This document shows, piece after piece, positions 1 to 10,600 of a DNA stretch of 64,000 bases. Position 1 is the stretch's first letter; every line of letters begins with the position of its first letter. The translations under genes were made by a program, and so were the position numbers. The DNA comes from Cyprinodon diabolis. Its lineage: Eukaryota > Chordata > Actinopteri > Cyprinodontiformes > Cyprinodontidae. The notes under the pieces were generated by a model. That model was not told where the DNA came from. It ran no database searches and saw only the letters and a program-made list of their open reading frames with translations. Where the stretch lies: assembly GCA_030533445.1 (NCBI GenBank), contig CM060072.1, positions 14,967,767 through 15,031,766 of the forward strand, written 5' to 3'.

Positions 1-364
1 TATGTCACCATGACCTGCAAAGGGATGACACCATGACCTGCAAAAGAAAGGCTTTGATAGATCAGAGAAAGGCCTTGATTAAAATATATAAAAAATATGC
101 TTTGAGGTGGGTTTTCCACCGGTAAGTTAAAAGAAATTGGAAATACCCGTGGAAAATAGTGCCTAAGAATATGCAAAATAGGAGGAGCTTGGGGAGGAGC
201 CCCGAGCTCCAGGAGTGAATATAAGCAGGACTGTTTCTGTATGAAAGTTAGGTGTTGACCGGTGAACACCTCGGGTGGTTGACTTGTGTTGTTGCAATAA
301 ACCACTCTGGACCGTGACCCAGCTGCCTCTGCCTTTTTTTTGATCATTGTGTGAAGACTTTTCA
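1..364 (+). mobile_element. possible solo LTR / LTR remnant
   Basis: The stretch has the order expected of a retroviral-type LTR: a TATA-like box (gaatataagc, about 217-226), then AATAAA near 296, then a T-rich end reaching ttttca at about 364. A short direct repeat (gacaccatgacctgcaaa) occurs twice in the first 50 bases. No TG start is visible because the window cuts it, no primer-binding site follows, and no gag/pol reading frame is seen nearby. It could instead be a chance arrangement or another repeat class. Confidence 0.33.
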
Positions 365-488
365 ACTACTTTTTAAGAAGTTTGAATATTTACAAGACTT
401 AACATAAAATTTTAAGTCGTCGGGAGGACATTCCACGACAGTTTCAGACCTCTTTCATCCTGATAACCCAGTTTAGCCCAAGCTCCAT

Positions 489-594
489 ATGTTGGTACAA
501 AGAAAAGTTCCTGCTCATCTCCACGACTACAAGTTTTTTTGGGGAACAACTTGTAGTCATGGAGATGAGCAGGAACTTTTCTCTTTACCAACAT
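489..594. repeat. near-perfect inverted repeat (long hairpin)
   Basis: Two arms of about 47 bp (489-535 and 548-594) are reverse complements with about three mismatches, separated by a loop of roughly a dozen bases rich in T and G. Either strand would fold into one long stem. The surrounding bases show no obvious TIR family or target-site duplication. It may be a fold-back element, a short inverted duplication or a hairpin-RNA locus; the sequence alone does not decide. Confidence 0.85.
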
Positions 595-667
595 CCAAAA
601 GGATCAAGTTTCCAGTGCTTTGCTGGACAGTTTTAGGAGGTGTTTGTAATGCTCTGCTTTCTTTAAT

Positions 668-1776
668 CTACACAGCCTGGCCAAAAAAAAAGTCGCCACA
701 AAAAAAAAAGTCACTCACTCTATACTTTGTTGTACCACCTTTAGCTTTGATTAAGGCACGCATTCGCTGTGGCATTATTTCGATAAGCTTCTGAAATGTA
801 AAAAGATTTATTTCCATCCAGTGTTGCATTAATTTTTCACCAAGATCTTGCATTGATGATGGTAGAGTCTGACCGCTGCGCAAAGCCCTCTCTAACACAT
901 CCAAAATATTCTCAATGGGGTTGAGGTCTGGACTCTGTGGTGGCCAATCCATGTGTGAAAATGACGTGTCATGCTCTCTGAACCAGTCTTTCACAATTTG
1001 AGCCCGATGAATCCTGGCATTGTCATCTTGGAATATGCCTGTGCCATCAGGGAAGAAAAAGTCCATTGATGGAATAACCTGGTCATTCAGTATATTCAGG
1101 TAGCCAGTTGACCTCATTCTTTGAGCACATACTGTTGCTGAACCTAGACCTGACCAACTGCAGCAACCCCAGATCATAACCCAGCCCCCACAGGCTTGTA
1201 CAGTAGGCACTAGGCATGGTGGGTGCATCACTTCACCTGCCTCTCTTCTTACCCTGATGTACCCATCACTCTGGAACAGGGTAAATCTAGACTCATCAGA
1301 CCACATGACCTTCTTCCATTGCTCCACAGTCCAATCTTTATGCTCCCTAGCAAATTGAAGCCCTTTTTTCTGGTTAGCCTCACTGATTAGTGGTTTTCTT
1401 ACGGGTACACAGCTGTTCAGTCCCAATCCTATGAGTTCCCTTCGCATTGTGCGTGTGGAAATGCTCTTACTTTCAGTATTAAACATAGCCCTGAGTTCCA
1501 CTGTTGTTTTTCTTCGATTTGATCTCACCACACGTTTAAGTGATCGCCGATCACGATCATTCAGGATTTTTTTTTCCGGCCACATTTCTTCCTTGAAGAT
1601 GATGGGTCAACACTATCCTTTCAGTTTTTAATAATGTGTTGGACAGTTCTTAACCCAATTTTAGTAGTTTCTGCAATCTCTTTAGATGTTTTCTCTGCTT
1701 GATGCATGCCAATGATTTGACCCTTCTCAAACAGACTAACATCTTTTCCACAACCACGGGATGTGTCTTTCGACAT
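668..1776 (-). pseudogene. Tc1/mariner transposase pseudogene (DD36E)
   Basis: Minus-strand reading from ATG at 1776 gives an N-terminal paired-like helix-turn-helix (start MSKDTSRG, then KTSKEIAETT). It meets an in-frame TGA at 1623-1621 where a Trp codon is expected. The frame then changes in the T/A run at about 1567-1576, after which a 305-codon frame runs to the element end. Catalytic landmarks are WSDESRF (first Asp), QDDNARIH (second Asp) and DLNPIEN (Glu); the two-Asp-to-Glu gap counts 36 residues. One nonsense and one frameshift make it non-functional as read, although the catalytic triad is preserved. The stop codon falls on the flanking TA. Confidence 0.88.
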
Positions 1777-1940
1777 GGTTGTTTAGGAAATGAGAAGCAA
1801 GTCATTGCACCAGCTGGGGTTAAATAACTTGTTGCCAGCTGAAAGATAATCGCCCATACAGTAATTATCCAATAGGAGGCTCATACCTATTTGCTTAGTT
1901 GAATCCAGGTGGCAACTTTTTCTTTTGGCCAGGCAGTTTA
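669..1940 (-). mobile_element. Tc1/mariner element with DD36E spacing, degenerate
   Basis: The element is bounded by TA dinucleotides (669-670 and 1939-1940). Its ends are inverted repeats of roughly 28 bp sharing the core gcctggcc followed by an A-rich run and gt(c/t)gccac. It is about 1.27 kb, the usual length for an autonomous Tc1/mariner copy, and carries a transposase on the minus strand. The spacing between the second catalytic Asp and the Glu is 36 residues, unlike the DD34E elements elsewhere in this window, which suggests the DD36E (Incomer-type) family. Confidence 0.88.
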
Positions 1941-2378
1941 ACATGTTGTTGTGCACCTTGGTCTCTTGTTCTGTCTCTTTTGTCAAAACAACTTTGTCGC
2001 AGAAGTAATGATATATTTCAGGTGCAACTTTGCACACTTCCATCATTCTATCAGATCTCTTCCTTACTTGTTCTATCTTTCCTACTAATTATTTATTAGT
2101 TTTGAACTGTAACATCCTAAAGACTAACATATACACGTAAAGAACATAAAAATAGATTTTTTTGTTACAGGGAGTCGGCATCCTAATCGGGCTGCTGAGT
2201 ATCACGTGTGCAAAGGTTCTGCTGAAATGAACCTCAAGTTTCAAGATCTCCCAAACCAGAGTAATAATAACAGAATGGCATAATTTTATTATTGCATGCC
2301 TAAGAAAGAAAACATGTCTTTGTTTCTGCAGAAAATATGGGCCTTAAGATTCACTTGTGATGAAGAATTTTGAGGTTT
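1941..2378. other. no feature seen
   Basis: Unique-looking AT-rich DNA between the Tc1 element and the SINE. No coding exon, TIR pair or microsatellite was recognised. Confidence 0.5.
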
Positions 2379-2612
2379 CAGTGGGAGTGTTTGCCTAGTG
2401 GTTAGAGCTGTGCACTTGTGCTCCAAGAAGGTTACAAGTACCCGGTTAGATCCCCACAGAGTGCCACTCTGGCTCCCTGAGCAATACCCTTAACCCCACA
2501 CTGCTCCCTGGGCAGCACACAATGGCAGCCCACTGCTCCCCAAGGGGATGGGTTAAATGCAGAGGTGAATTTCTCCAATGTGAGATCAATAAAGCTCAGT
2601 TAAAAGTATAAC
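2379..2612 (+). mobile_element. tRNA-derived SINE, copy 1
   Basis: The head contains an A-box-like segment (tgcctagtggttagagc) and a B-box-like segment (ggttagatccc) at tRNA spacing, followed by a non-tRNA body (ctccctgagcaa, cactgctcccc, gggatgggttaaatgcagag). The tail is ctccaatgtgagatcaataaag. A second copy with the same body lies at 53326-53541, which supports an interspersed family. The tRNA part lacks a clean cloverleaf, so it is not a tRNA gene. Confidence 0.75.
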
Positions 2613-2934
2613 AATATAAGCAATTTCTTCAGGCTTGTGGTCAAAGCGAAGCAGGTGGTTAGAGTCCTGAGAAGACTGCAAGGTACTTAACTACAATCCC
2701 ATCAATGGGTTCCTGAAAGAATCATGGCAGGTAATGACTACTGTTAGTAATAATGATAGCAGTTGCTTATTTGAAAAGCTTTCTGATCTATCTCCGTTCT
2801 GGCATTGTAGTGAAACATAACCAACAAACTGGTTAAAACTGGCTGTTTTGCCAGTTAGCCAAACACATTTGTTTAGTAGTGTCTGGCTACTTGTTGTTCT
2901 CCTAAATCCAATGCATTCGGTGAATTTTTCAAAC

Positions 2935-3300
2935 TATAGTGTTAGACAAACTTTATTGTAATTTTATATACACTGGGTATATACAAAACGACGTGCATTA
3001 TACAGATTTCCGAAAGTGAATGAGCAGCAGCTTAGCAGTGAAAAAGAGTATTTCTATTTATAAAGTGCAGCAGTGATCAAAATGTAAACAGTGCAGGAGA
3101 GTAATGGCGCAAAACGACATTGATGTGGAAGGTTCAGAGCAGTGCAAAAATAAATAAATAGATATGGTGAAAAATGCAACAGAAACATATGGTTGAGTTT
3201 GATTTTGAAGATTCACCATATAGTGCACAATGTTATTAGTGTGATGCAGAGTCTCGATTTGTGACTCGGAGGGCTGCCAACGTTTCACCAAACCTTGAGG
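2935..3300 (+). repeat. interspersed repeat, family shared with 27.7 kb
   Basis: The segment starting gttagacaaactttattg and containing cattgatgtgg, ttcagagcagtgcaaaaa and gaaaaatgcaacagaaacat resembles 27695-27850 in order and content. Two dispersed copies with the same internal order indicate a mobile or formerly mobile repeat. No transposase and no clear termini were found. Confidence 0.5.
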
Positions 3301-4341
3301 TGAGATATTGAAATAGTTTGGACAGGAAACCTTGTCAGGGTTAGATAAGGATAGGTGCAGCTATAGGTTGGAGATTTTCAGAGGATTTAACTGAAATAAA
3401 GTGGCAAAATGTGGAATTTTTATAGCAGAGTAAATTATACCGAGTAACAATAAGTGGTCTTTAGTTATGTGTAATAGGTTTCTCACAATATACATTATTT
3501 TCTACATTCTGGTGATTTTTAAAGAATTGAAGTAAAGCAGGATGGGCCCTACTAAAATACTTGCATCTTAAATATACTTTTAAATAAGAATTTCACAACT
3601 TTGTTCATTAATTATTCTCTGTAGTCCAAGTAAATTAAACAATGGGGAACGACAACAGATTACTGGCACTGATACAGAAACTAGCACAATCAAACCTATG
3701 CAAACTACACTGTGTATGAATATTTGGTAATAGGCTAAGGATTAAAAAGCTTAATTCATTATGTTATTAGTTTTTCTTACAACTGACAAAACAGCTAAAC
3801 AATTCAGGTTTTTCTAGAAGGCTGCAGATTTTATAAAAACTCACCATGACAGGAGACGGCACTTCTCTGGACTTTTCAGTTTGGAAGGTGTGATGCAAAT
3901 TAAAGTTTTTAAACATATTCAATGGACAAAAATAAAGATAAATGAATATAAAATAAAGGAAAGAACATCTCTGTGGTTTCTCCTCTGAATCCAGAATAAC
4001 TGAGCTGTTCTGCACATCCTCTATGGATGTGGTTGATCTTTTGAAAAATAAAATGCAATGGTTCTTTTTCTTTTTGTGGAGCTCCTATGAGTTTGAGAGG
4101 CAAGCCTGAAAGGTTTAAGAATTAAAATATTTATGTTGGTTTAATTACTTCTTAATTCCAACGGGAGATTATTAAACTAGACTGAGTTGAGTGTTAATGT
4201 TTTTCATTTTTTTCAGAGTGAGAAATTGGGAATATGGAGTGAGAGTGTTTGAGGACACTGAGATGGATGAGTTTCTCTTCCAATGGGTGAGAGTTCATAG
4301 ACCTGGACTCAATTTAGAGTTTTTCAACAGTTCAACAGTCT
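3301..4341. other. no confident feature
   Basis: AT-rich DNA. On the minus strand around 3843-3870 there is a short open stretch (SREVPSPVM) ending in a good donor (ATG/gtgagt), which could be a small exon downstream of the 5771-5944 exon. The upstream acceptor is weak and no family is recognised, so it is not called as a gene. Confidence 0.4.
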
Positions 4342-5470
4342 TAATATGCAGACATCCCAAGTCTCCCGGAAGTTCGGGGAGTCTCCCTGATATAGTTGTT
4401 CACGGATGCCCGCGAGACGGCTAAATTATTCCGGATTTTACACTCTGCGTGGTGGTGTTTTTTAATACGAGTGAGAGCGGGCAGGCAATAATTCATGCAT
4501 CATGTGCGGATAAGAACTACTTCAATTGCGCAGACAACAAGAGAGCGCGGGGTGTGAGGAGGAGGTTGCTGGTGAAACCTGTGCAGCTTGTCTGTCCAAA
4601 GAGATGCTCTGATCAACCAGCGTTCCATGCGACTGGTTATCAGGGAGCTGATTGGATTCATTGTTACTCTCTGGCAGTCACCTAGTTACCACTCAAAGCT
4701 GTGTATCCTTTGATGCAGAGGATGCACAACAGGGTTGAATCCTCGAGTAAAAAACGAAAATATAGGACTAATTTTACAGCAGAATATACTAAAGTATGTC
4801 CACGATTAGTGAAGATTAAACAGTGGCGGATCTAAGCCAAATTTACCAGGGGGCCAGGAGGGGGGCAGCATGTTTTCAAGGGGGCAAAGAAAAGCATCAA
4901 ATGAATAATCAGGGTAAGGGATACAGATATATTAAGAGAGCTGCATGAAGTGAAATTTATTTTCAATAAGGTTAAATAGAAATTCTATTTCTTCTGAGGT
5001 CAATATACATTTATAATTTAGGAATTTTACTTTTTTTTTACTTAATTTAAATTAAAACTGTTTTCTATAAAATTTGAATTAGAACTCAAGAAAAACTGTT
5101 AAATTCATCTGTAAAAATTAAAGGATTTTTTTTTTTGTTGTAAAAAAAAATAATAATTTAGCAGATGAAAACTGGGATCCTATTTCAATACCACTGAAGC
5201 TATCACTTTATTGTTTTTGAATAATTAGTACAACAGGATTTGTAAAGGAAAAGAATGAAATAGATCCAAAGGACCATGTCTGTTCCAGCTCATACCATCA
5301 TTAAAATTTCTGGCCCCTGTCTAGAAATGGCCATGGTAAGGAATGATGACACCGTGGTGCACTGTATGCTGAAGTCCCATGAAAAACAAAAAACACAACC
5401 GATGTTCAAGGCTATAAGATTAAGCATCTCCCTGAAATAAGTTTTTGGAACTTGGGATGTCTGTAATATG
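4342..5470. mobile_element. DNA transposon with 7-bp target duplication, non-autonomous
   Basis: The ends at 4349 and 5463 carry a perfect terminal inverted repeat (cagacatcccaagt) that continues with weaker similarity (agggaga / gggagtctccctga). They are flanked by the direct repeat taatatg (4342-4348 and 5464-5470). The 1.1-kb interior has no recognisable transposase, so the copy is probably non-autonomous or an internally replaced element. A younger hAT-like element lies inside it. The superfamily is uncertain: a 7-bp duplication is not the hAT standard of 8. Confidence 0.7.
4821..5336 (+). mobile_element. nested hAT-like element, degraded
   Basis: The left end begins cagtggcggatctaagcc and continues with a G-rich tract (agggggccagg). 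The right end reads ggcccctgtctagaaatgg, the expected approximate reverse complement of the hAT terminus. No convincing 8-bp duplication remains. The interior is AT-rich and non-coding. It sits wholly inside the 4349-5463 element, so it inserted later. Confidence 0.5.
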
Positions 5471-5636
5471 AGTTAATATAAAATATCTAAAGTATTTAGA
5501 AAGATGGCAGGTAGAATTATGCCCCATTGTTTAAGAACAACCCAAGAAAAAATAAACAAGGGATATCTTCAGCAGGATGGTGAGTTTTCAATTAAGTCCA
5601 GCTAAAAGTTTGGGTTAAATTAATAATTTCTTCTTC

Positions 5637-5640
<4 letters not shown>

Positions 5641-5667
<27 letters not shown>
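5641..5667. repeat. (TA)n microsatellite
   Basis: About 13 TA units in a row. Confidence 0.95.
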
Positions 5668-5672
<5 letters not shown>

Positions 5673-5770
5673 TAATTTCTTAATGTTTTGGCTACAAACT
5701 TTATAATCAGTCACAAGATGAGAGCAGACGCAACACCTTGGTAACGTTTCCACCTAAAAGCCAAACTTAC

Positions 5771-5944
5771 AGCCGGGTGCTCTGGGAAATCCTGTCCGTC
5801 CTCCACCCAGGCTCCAACCGCCACCACTGCCTGGTTCCTCTCTGCCAGCACCTTACTGGCCTTTAAGGGAACCTGCTGGCTGCTCCTGGTCCCTGTGAAT
5901 TTCTTCCTGCAGGTTTTCGGAGTTCTAACACGGTTAGCACTCAT
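5771..5944 (-). CDS. putative first coding exon of an unidentified gene
   Basis: Minus-strand ATG at 5944 opens 58 codons ending exactly at a strong donor (GCT/GTAAGT at 5771/5770), phase 0. The peptide begins MSANRVRTPKTCRKKF and is basic at the N-terminus, then has KASKVLAERNQAVVAVGAW and an acidic end (VEDGQDFPEHPA). GC content is clearly higher than the flanks, as expected of coding DNA. The region upstream (about 6080-6200) is relatively GC-rich and could be a promoter or 5' UTR. I do not recognise the family, and no following exon is convincing; downstream (lower coordinates) is mostly transposon. It lies 1.6 kb beyond the 3' end of psmg1 on the same strand. It could be a real exon 1, a truncated gene or an isolated fossil. 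Confidence 0.45.
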
Positions 5945-6530
5945 TGGTAACAGAAAACACTGCTGTTAAATGCTAAGGTAATTTCATAAAGAAACTGTTA
6001 AATTGGCTAAATCGACAGACATAAATTAAATACACTTTGTAAAAAAGGAAAATAAATTGAAAACATCCGCTGTGCAGAAAAACGGAACGGAACAGACCGT
6101 AGCAACAGTTTGTTTAAATATCGCTCCATCGGTCTGTTTGAAGTTTGTCAAGCGTCTCACTGCTGCCCCCATCTGGACTGGAGGAGACGCTGAACATCTG
6201 TAATGAGATTTATCTAACAGCCTGTAAAAAAAAAAAAAAAAAAAGACGTACAAAAAATATATATATAACGTAAAATATCCAGTCTTCTATTTAAATTGTG
6301 TCAACAGTTTTAAAATCTAAGCAAAACATTTCCAACCAAAGCATTTTCAGTTTAACCTGAGGCATTCTGAACTGTTATTGATTCATGTAAAGATGAGTGA
6401 ATCTTTGAGCAACAATTTCAACAGGCTCAGGAACTTAAAAAGAGTTATGAACAATTATAGTGATAATTAGAGGTCTAGTGTCCAGAATAAAAGTTTGCAA
6501 ATCTGAGAAGATTCTGTCATCCAGGTCATA
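5945..6530. other. possible promoter/5' region of the 5771-5944 exon
   Basis: Contains a short GC-richer patch (about 6080-6200) upstream of the minus-strand exon, then a poly(A) run (about 6226-6244). No motif is strong enough to call a promoter. Confidence 0.3.
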
Positions 6531-6534
6531 ATCA

Positions 6535-6625
6535 AGCTTGAAAATGTCAGTTTAAGCAACTGGAGGTTAAGTTTTCTAGATGTTTCACCTCTCATTCAAG
6601 AGGCTTCAGGGTTTTCAAAGATAAA
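6535..6625 (-). repeat. retroelement-like fragment with gaggtgaaacatct motif
   Basis: Read on the minus strand the segment gives gaagcctcttgaatgagagg, then tgaaacatctagaaaac and aacctccagttgc. The hairpin-forming part (gcctct/agagg) followed by gaaac resembles the plus-strand segment at about 28430-28490 (agaggtggcgaaacgtcttc, then aagtccagtgg). It is probably the end of a dispersed retroelement family; the class is not established. Confidence 0.4.
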
Positions 6626-7520
6626 ACTGAATCAGAGCTTCAATCTCACATGTAGCAGCGATGTTTGACTATTTACTTTAATAAATGTTAGAAAATCTTG
6701 TATTTAAACCTTTATTTTCAACTAGACAATATAAAAAAAGGATTTGCACTTTAATAGTTTTGTCTTTCTCACCATTTTTTAGATCTTTACCTTTAATAAC
6801 ATTTTTCATTAGCTCTGTAGACTTTTATTTAACTTCATGAACATAAGCTGCAATTACAACACAATAGAGATGTTTATGTCTATTTTTACTATTGCATGAC
6901 CCTTTTACTATTTATACCAATTTAATATAATTGATGTCTTCTGACTGAGCAAATTAATATCTTAAACTGTGTTCTTCACTTTGCTTTCTATGGGTTTTTA
7001 TCCCATGTCTGTAATTATGATGGAAATGTGTTTTGGATTTTTTTGTTTTTGTTTTATTACTTTTTTTGTTTTTGTTTGTTTCGTTGCAGATGAGATTTTT
7101 TTATTTTTATTGAAACAAACCTAAACCACTCAGCCAGCAGGTGGTGCTACATATAAGGAAAAGTGCAAAAAATAAAATAAAATAAAGCATCTGGTTGGAT
7201 TGTTCAGGAAAATAATTGTTGCCTTGTTTCAGCCCATCCATGATGACAAAAAAAAACAATACAAGTAAAACATAGCCTGGATAGACAGGACACATTAATT
7301 ACTCTCACAATCTTCACTTCTACTGTTTCTCTAACCTTAACTAAAAAAAAACAAATTAATGTTGGAATTTTTCCTGTGAAAACAAAAAGGCTGACATATT
7401 TTTACATGTTTTTATTAATAAATCAAATGATTAAAATGTAAATAATAAAAATTGTATTAAAGGTTGGTCAAAATATGATTAAACAAATAAAACTTTTAAC
7501 AGAAAGATCCTGTTGAAGAA
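6626..7520. other. AT-rich intergenic DNA
   Basis: No exon, TIR or tandem repeat recognised. Several T-rich and A-rich runs (7040-7110, 7180-7260). It precedes the psmg1 3' end. Confidence 0.5.
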
Positions 7521-7525
7521 ATATC

Positions 7526-7531
7526 TTTATT
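7526..7531 (-). terminator. psmg1: polyadenylation signal AATAAA, psmg1
   Basis: Minus-strand AATAAA about 65 bases beyond the psmg1 stop codon. A second AATAAA lies at 7553-7558. Either would give a very short 3' UTR. Confidence 0.6.
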
Positions 7532-7592
7532 TAAAAAAAAAAAGCAACAGTATTTTATTACATGAATGAACTGAGTTACAGAGTGGATTGTC

Positions 7593-7670
7593 TCAGATAT
7601 AAAGATTACTTTGAATTTCAGTGCTTCTGATTAACTTGCGCAGGACGTCTGTGCTTGGAGATGAGTCCAC
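7593..7670 (-). CDS. psmg1: psmg1 exon 7 (terminal coding)
   Basis: Acceptor cccttcccag/GTG, 26 codons including TGA at 7593-7595. Encodes [19 protein letters not shown] and the QSNLYI end. Confidence 0.95.
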   Translation of the reverse strand: MDSSPSTDVLRKLIRSTEIQSNLYI

Positions 7671-10600
7671 CTGGGAAGGGAAATAAAATTCAGAACATTT
7701 AAGAAAGCAACAGAAAATCTATATATCCAAGTGAAATGTCAACCACTCTAAATCTTTTGTAATAAGTTGTAAACAAATTCTCTAAGGACTTGAACTAAAC
7801 TATGGAAGATCTAATACAATATTCACATTTATAATGAGCTGGTCTTTCTAAATTAGAGTTTATACACATTCTACCTCAAAAATGTTTTAAAAGCAATATA
7901 TTTTACTGCCTAAAAATGAATAAGACTGTTGACTTGACAGTATACACCAGTAGGGTAAAGTATAAAAAGTAATTACTACAGAAGCTGCATGTTTCAGATA
8001 GCTGGCCTTCTTAATGGAAAATTCAGTGGAAGGAAAAAAGCTAAAACAGAAAGGTGCTCAAGCAACAAGAACAAGAACTGCAGTGTTTCTTAATTAGATG
8101 CAGGTGGAAAATGGACACGATTAACAGAAAATATCAGTAATGTTTCACTTTGTGCGTCAACTGAATTAAATTAACTTTTGAAAATGTTTGACTTTATTAT
8201 AATTATTGTGATCTCTGTTTTTTAAACTTTCATTAGACCTAGCAGTATTCCACTTTTTCTTATTTTGACTCAACATGTTGTTAAACATGCATAAATAATA
8301 TACACTTGGACAAGAAGCAGTTCATTTTTTTCAGATTAATCTGCCAGCTTACAGGTGTAGAATTGCAGAATTATGTCATGATACTTGGCTATTGCTTTCC
8401 CTTTCCTCTCCGTTTCAACTGTGCTTCCATCGCTCTGTAACCTTTGCCAATTTGGCCAATAGTCTGTGAGCATCTGCTGCAGTGAGACTCGTTAAATATT
8501 GCATTAGCATGCAAAATGCTAGTCCACAACACAAAGCTTCCTCTCTCTCAAACATCCTTTACAATTTGAATATTTGAAAACACTGATATTGTGATGACCA
8601 GCCATAAGGTTAGAATCTTGGCCTGCATGCATTGGTTCCACTCCAGGCTCCTCCTACTGTCAAATGCATGACTGTTAGATTTGTGTGTGTAATTATTAGT
8701 CCCCTGTGTCTCAACGTTTCCTTGTGATGGATTGGTGACTGGTCCAGGGTGTACTGTGCCTCTTTCCTAATGAATGCTGGAGATGGGCACCAGCCACCTT
8801 GTAAGGCGGCTGTAGATAATGGATGGATATTTGGAAGCAGCTCCTATGTTAAATTTAATGCTTTCACTTGGTTTTCTCTTGGAGGGAATTGTGAAACAAA
8901 ATCCTATATGAAAAAAAAGCTGAGAGGATTTAAACTTGGAAAACAGAGACGCTGGATTTTGTAAGAAGAAAAAAAAAGAGAAGGAAAATGCTTATGACAC
9001 AAGCAGCTCCTCTAATTATAAAACCTAATCCCATCAGCTGTCAGAAGTTTGCAGTTACAGCCAGGGCTGGAGCTCAGCCAGATCACTGGGTTGCTGGACA
9101 ATTCTGTACATCCTCCATTTTTGACCCTCGCCCCCTGCCCAGAAAAAAACAAAACAAAACTTGGACGACAAGAGAACAGCAGCTCACCTGTATGGACCTG
9201 CCAAGCTTGGTTAGCACCGGCTTGAAGCTCTCCACCGTGACGGAGTCAGGACCAGTGACATCACTGTAACACTGGTAAACAACAGCAGCAATCCGATGGA
9301 CCTGGCAATGGTTCAGGACTGGTGGAACATAACAGAGGAAGAATCAAAACAAGGCTATAAGTGATGGCTGATAGATAACAATGATGAGGTGCAATCCCAT
9401 CAGCGATGTAGACCTGGTTCCTTACCCTGACGAAACGTCTCTTTGTTTGGATTAAATGTCTTTAAGTGTACTAGTGACATAATGCCCACATCAGGATGCA
9501 GGACTGTGCATGCTCAGTGAGTGGAGAGGAGCCTAATGGCACCACATTTCATTCAGTTGGCAGAGCCATTTGTCCAAAGTGAATGTTTTTTTTTCTCTCC
9601 ACATACACACCCCAAGAGCTGTGTGGAGCTTATTGTCTGGCTCAAGGACGCCTCAGCAGACAGAAATAAGAATCAGACCTTTTAGAAATTCTGTTAACAG
9701 TCAAAACTCAAGCTGACAAATCAAACATGGCTGATGTTACCTTGTAAATGCTGAGTGTATTCATAACTTTAATGCTGGTCATTGATAGAAAGAAAGAACG
9801 AAAGACAGAACGAAAGAAAGGACCAACCAAAGAAAAGTGGAACCAGAGAGAGAGGAAATGGAAGAACCAAAGAAAGATGGAAGCAAAGAACCAAAGAAAG
9901 TTGGAAGCAAAGAACCAAAGAAAGATGGAATTAAAGAGAGAGGAAATGGAAGAACCAAAGAAAGGTGGAATAAAAGAGAGCAAATGGAAGAACCAAAGAA
10001 AGGTGGAATCAAAGAGAGCAAATGGAAGAACCAAAGAAAGGTGGAACCTCAGAACCAAAGAAAGATGGAACGAAAGAACCAAAGAAAGATCGAACGAGAG
10101 AATGATCGAACAAATGAACCAAAGGAAGAGGTACCTAAGAACCAAAGAAAGACAGAACCAAGGAAAGATAAAACAAAAGAACATAAGGAAGGAACGAACA
10201 AAAGAAAGAAAAGTAACTTTACATCTGACTTCTGGTAGACAGACTTCTGCTGTTTTAGAGCATCTATTAGAGACAGAACGAAATAAAGGACCAGTCAAAG
10301 AACCAAAGAAAGAAAGAACCAAAGACAGATAAAACAAAAGAACCAAAGAAAGATGGAACCAAAGAGAGATGAAATCGAAGAACCAAAGAAAGATGGAACC
10401 AAAGAACCAAAGAAAGATGGAACGAAAAAAAGATTGAACGAAAAGAAGATGGAACCAAAGAACCAAAGGAAGATGGAACCTAAGAGAGACAAAATCGAAG
10501 AACCAAAGAAAGATGGAACGAGAGAAAGATTGAGCAAATGAACCAAAGGAAGAGGGAACCAAAGTAAGATAAAACGAAAGAATGAAAGGAAGGAACGAAC

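Noticed and set aside
2379..2612. tRNA gene suggested by A-box and B-box motifs
   Set aside because: No cloverleaf or acceptor stem, and the motif is followed by a SINE body repeated at 53.3 kb.
3767..4103. Second exon for the 5771-5944 gene
   Set aside because: There is a donor-like ATG/gtgagt but the acceptor is poor and the peptide is only nine residues.
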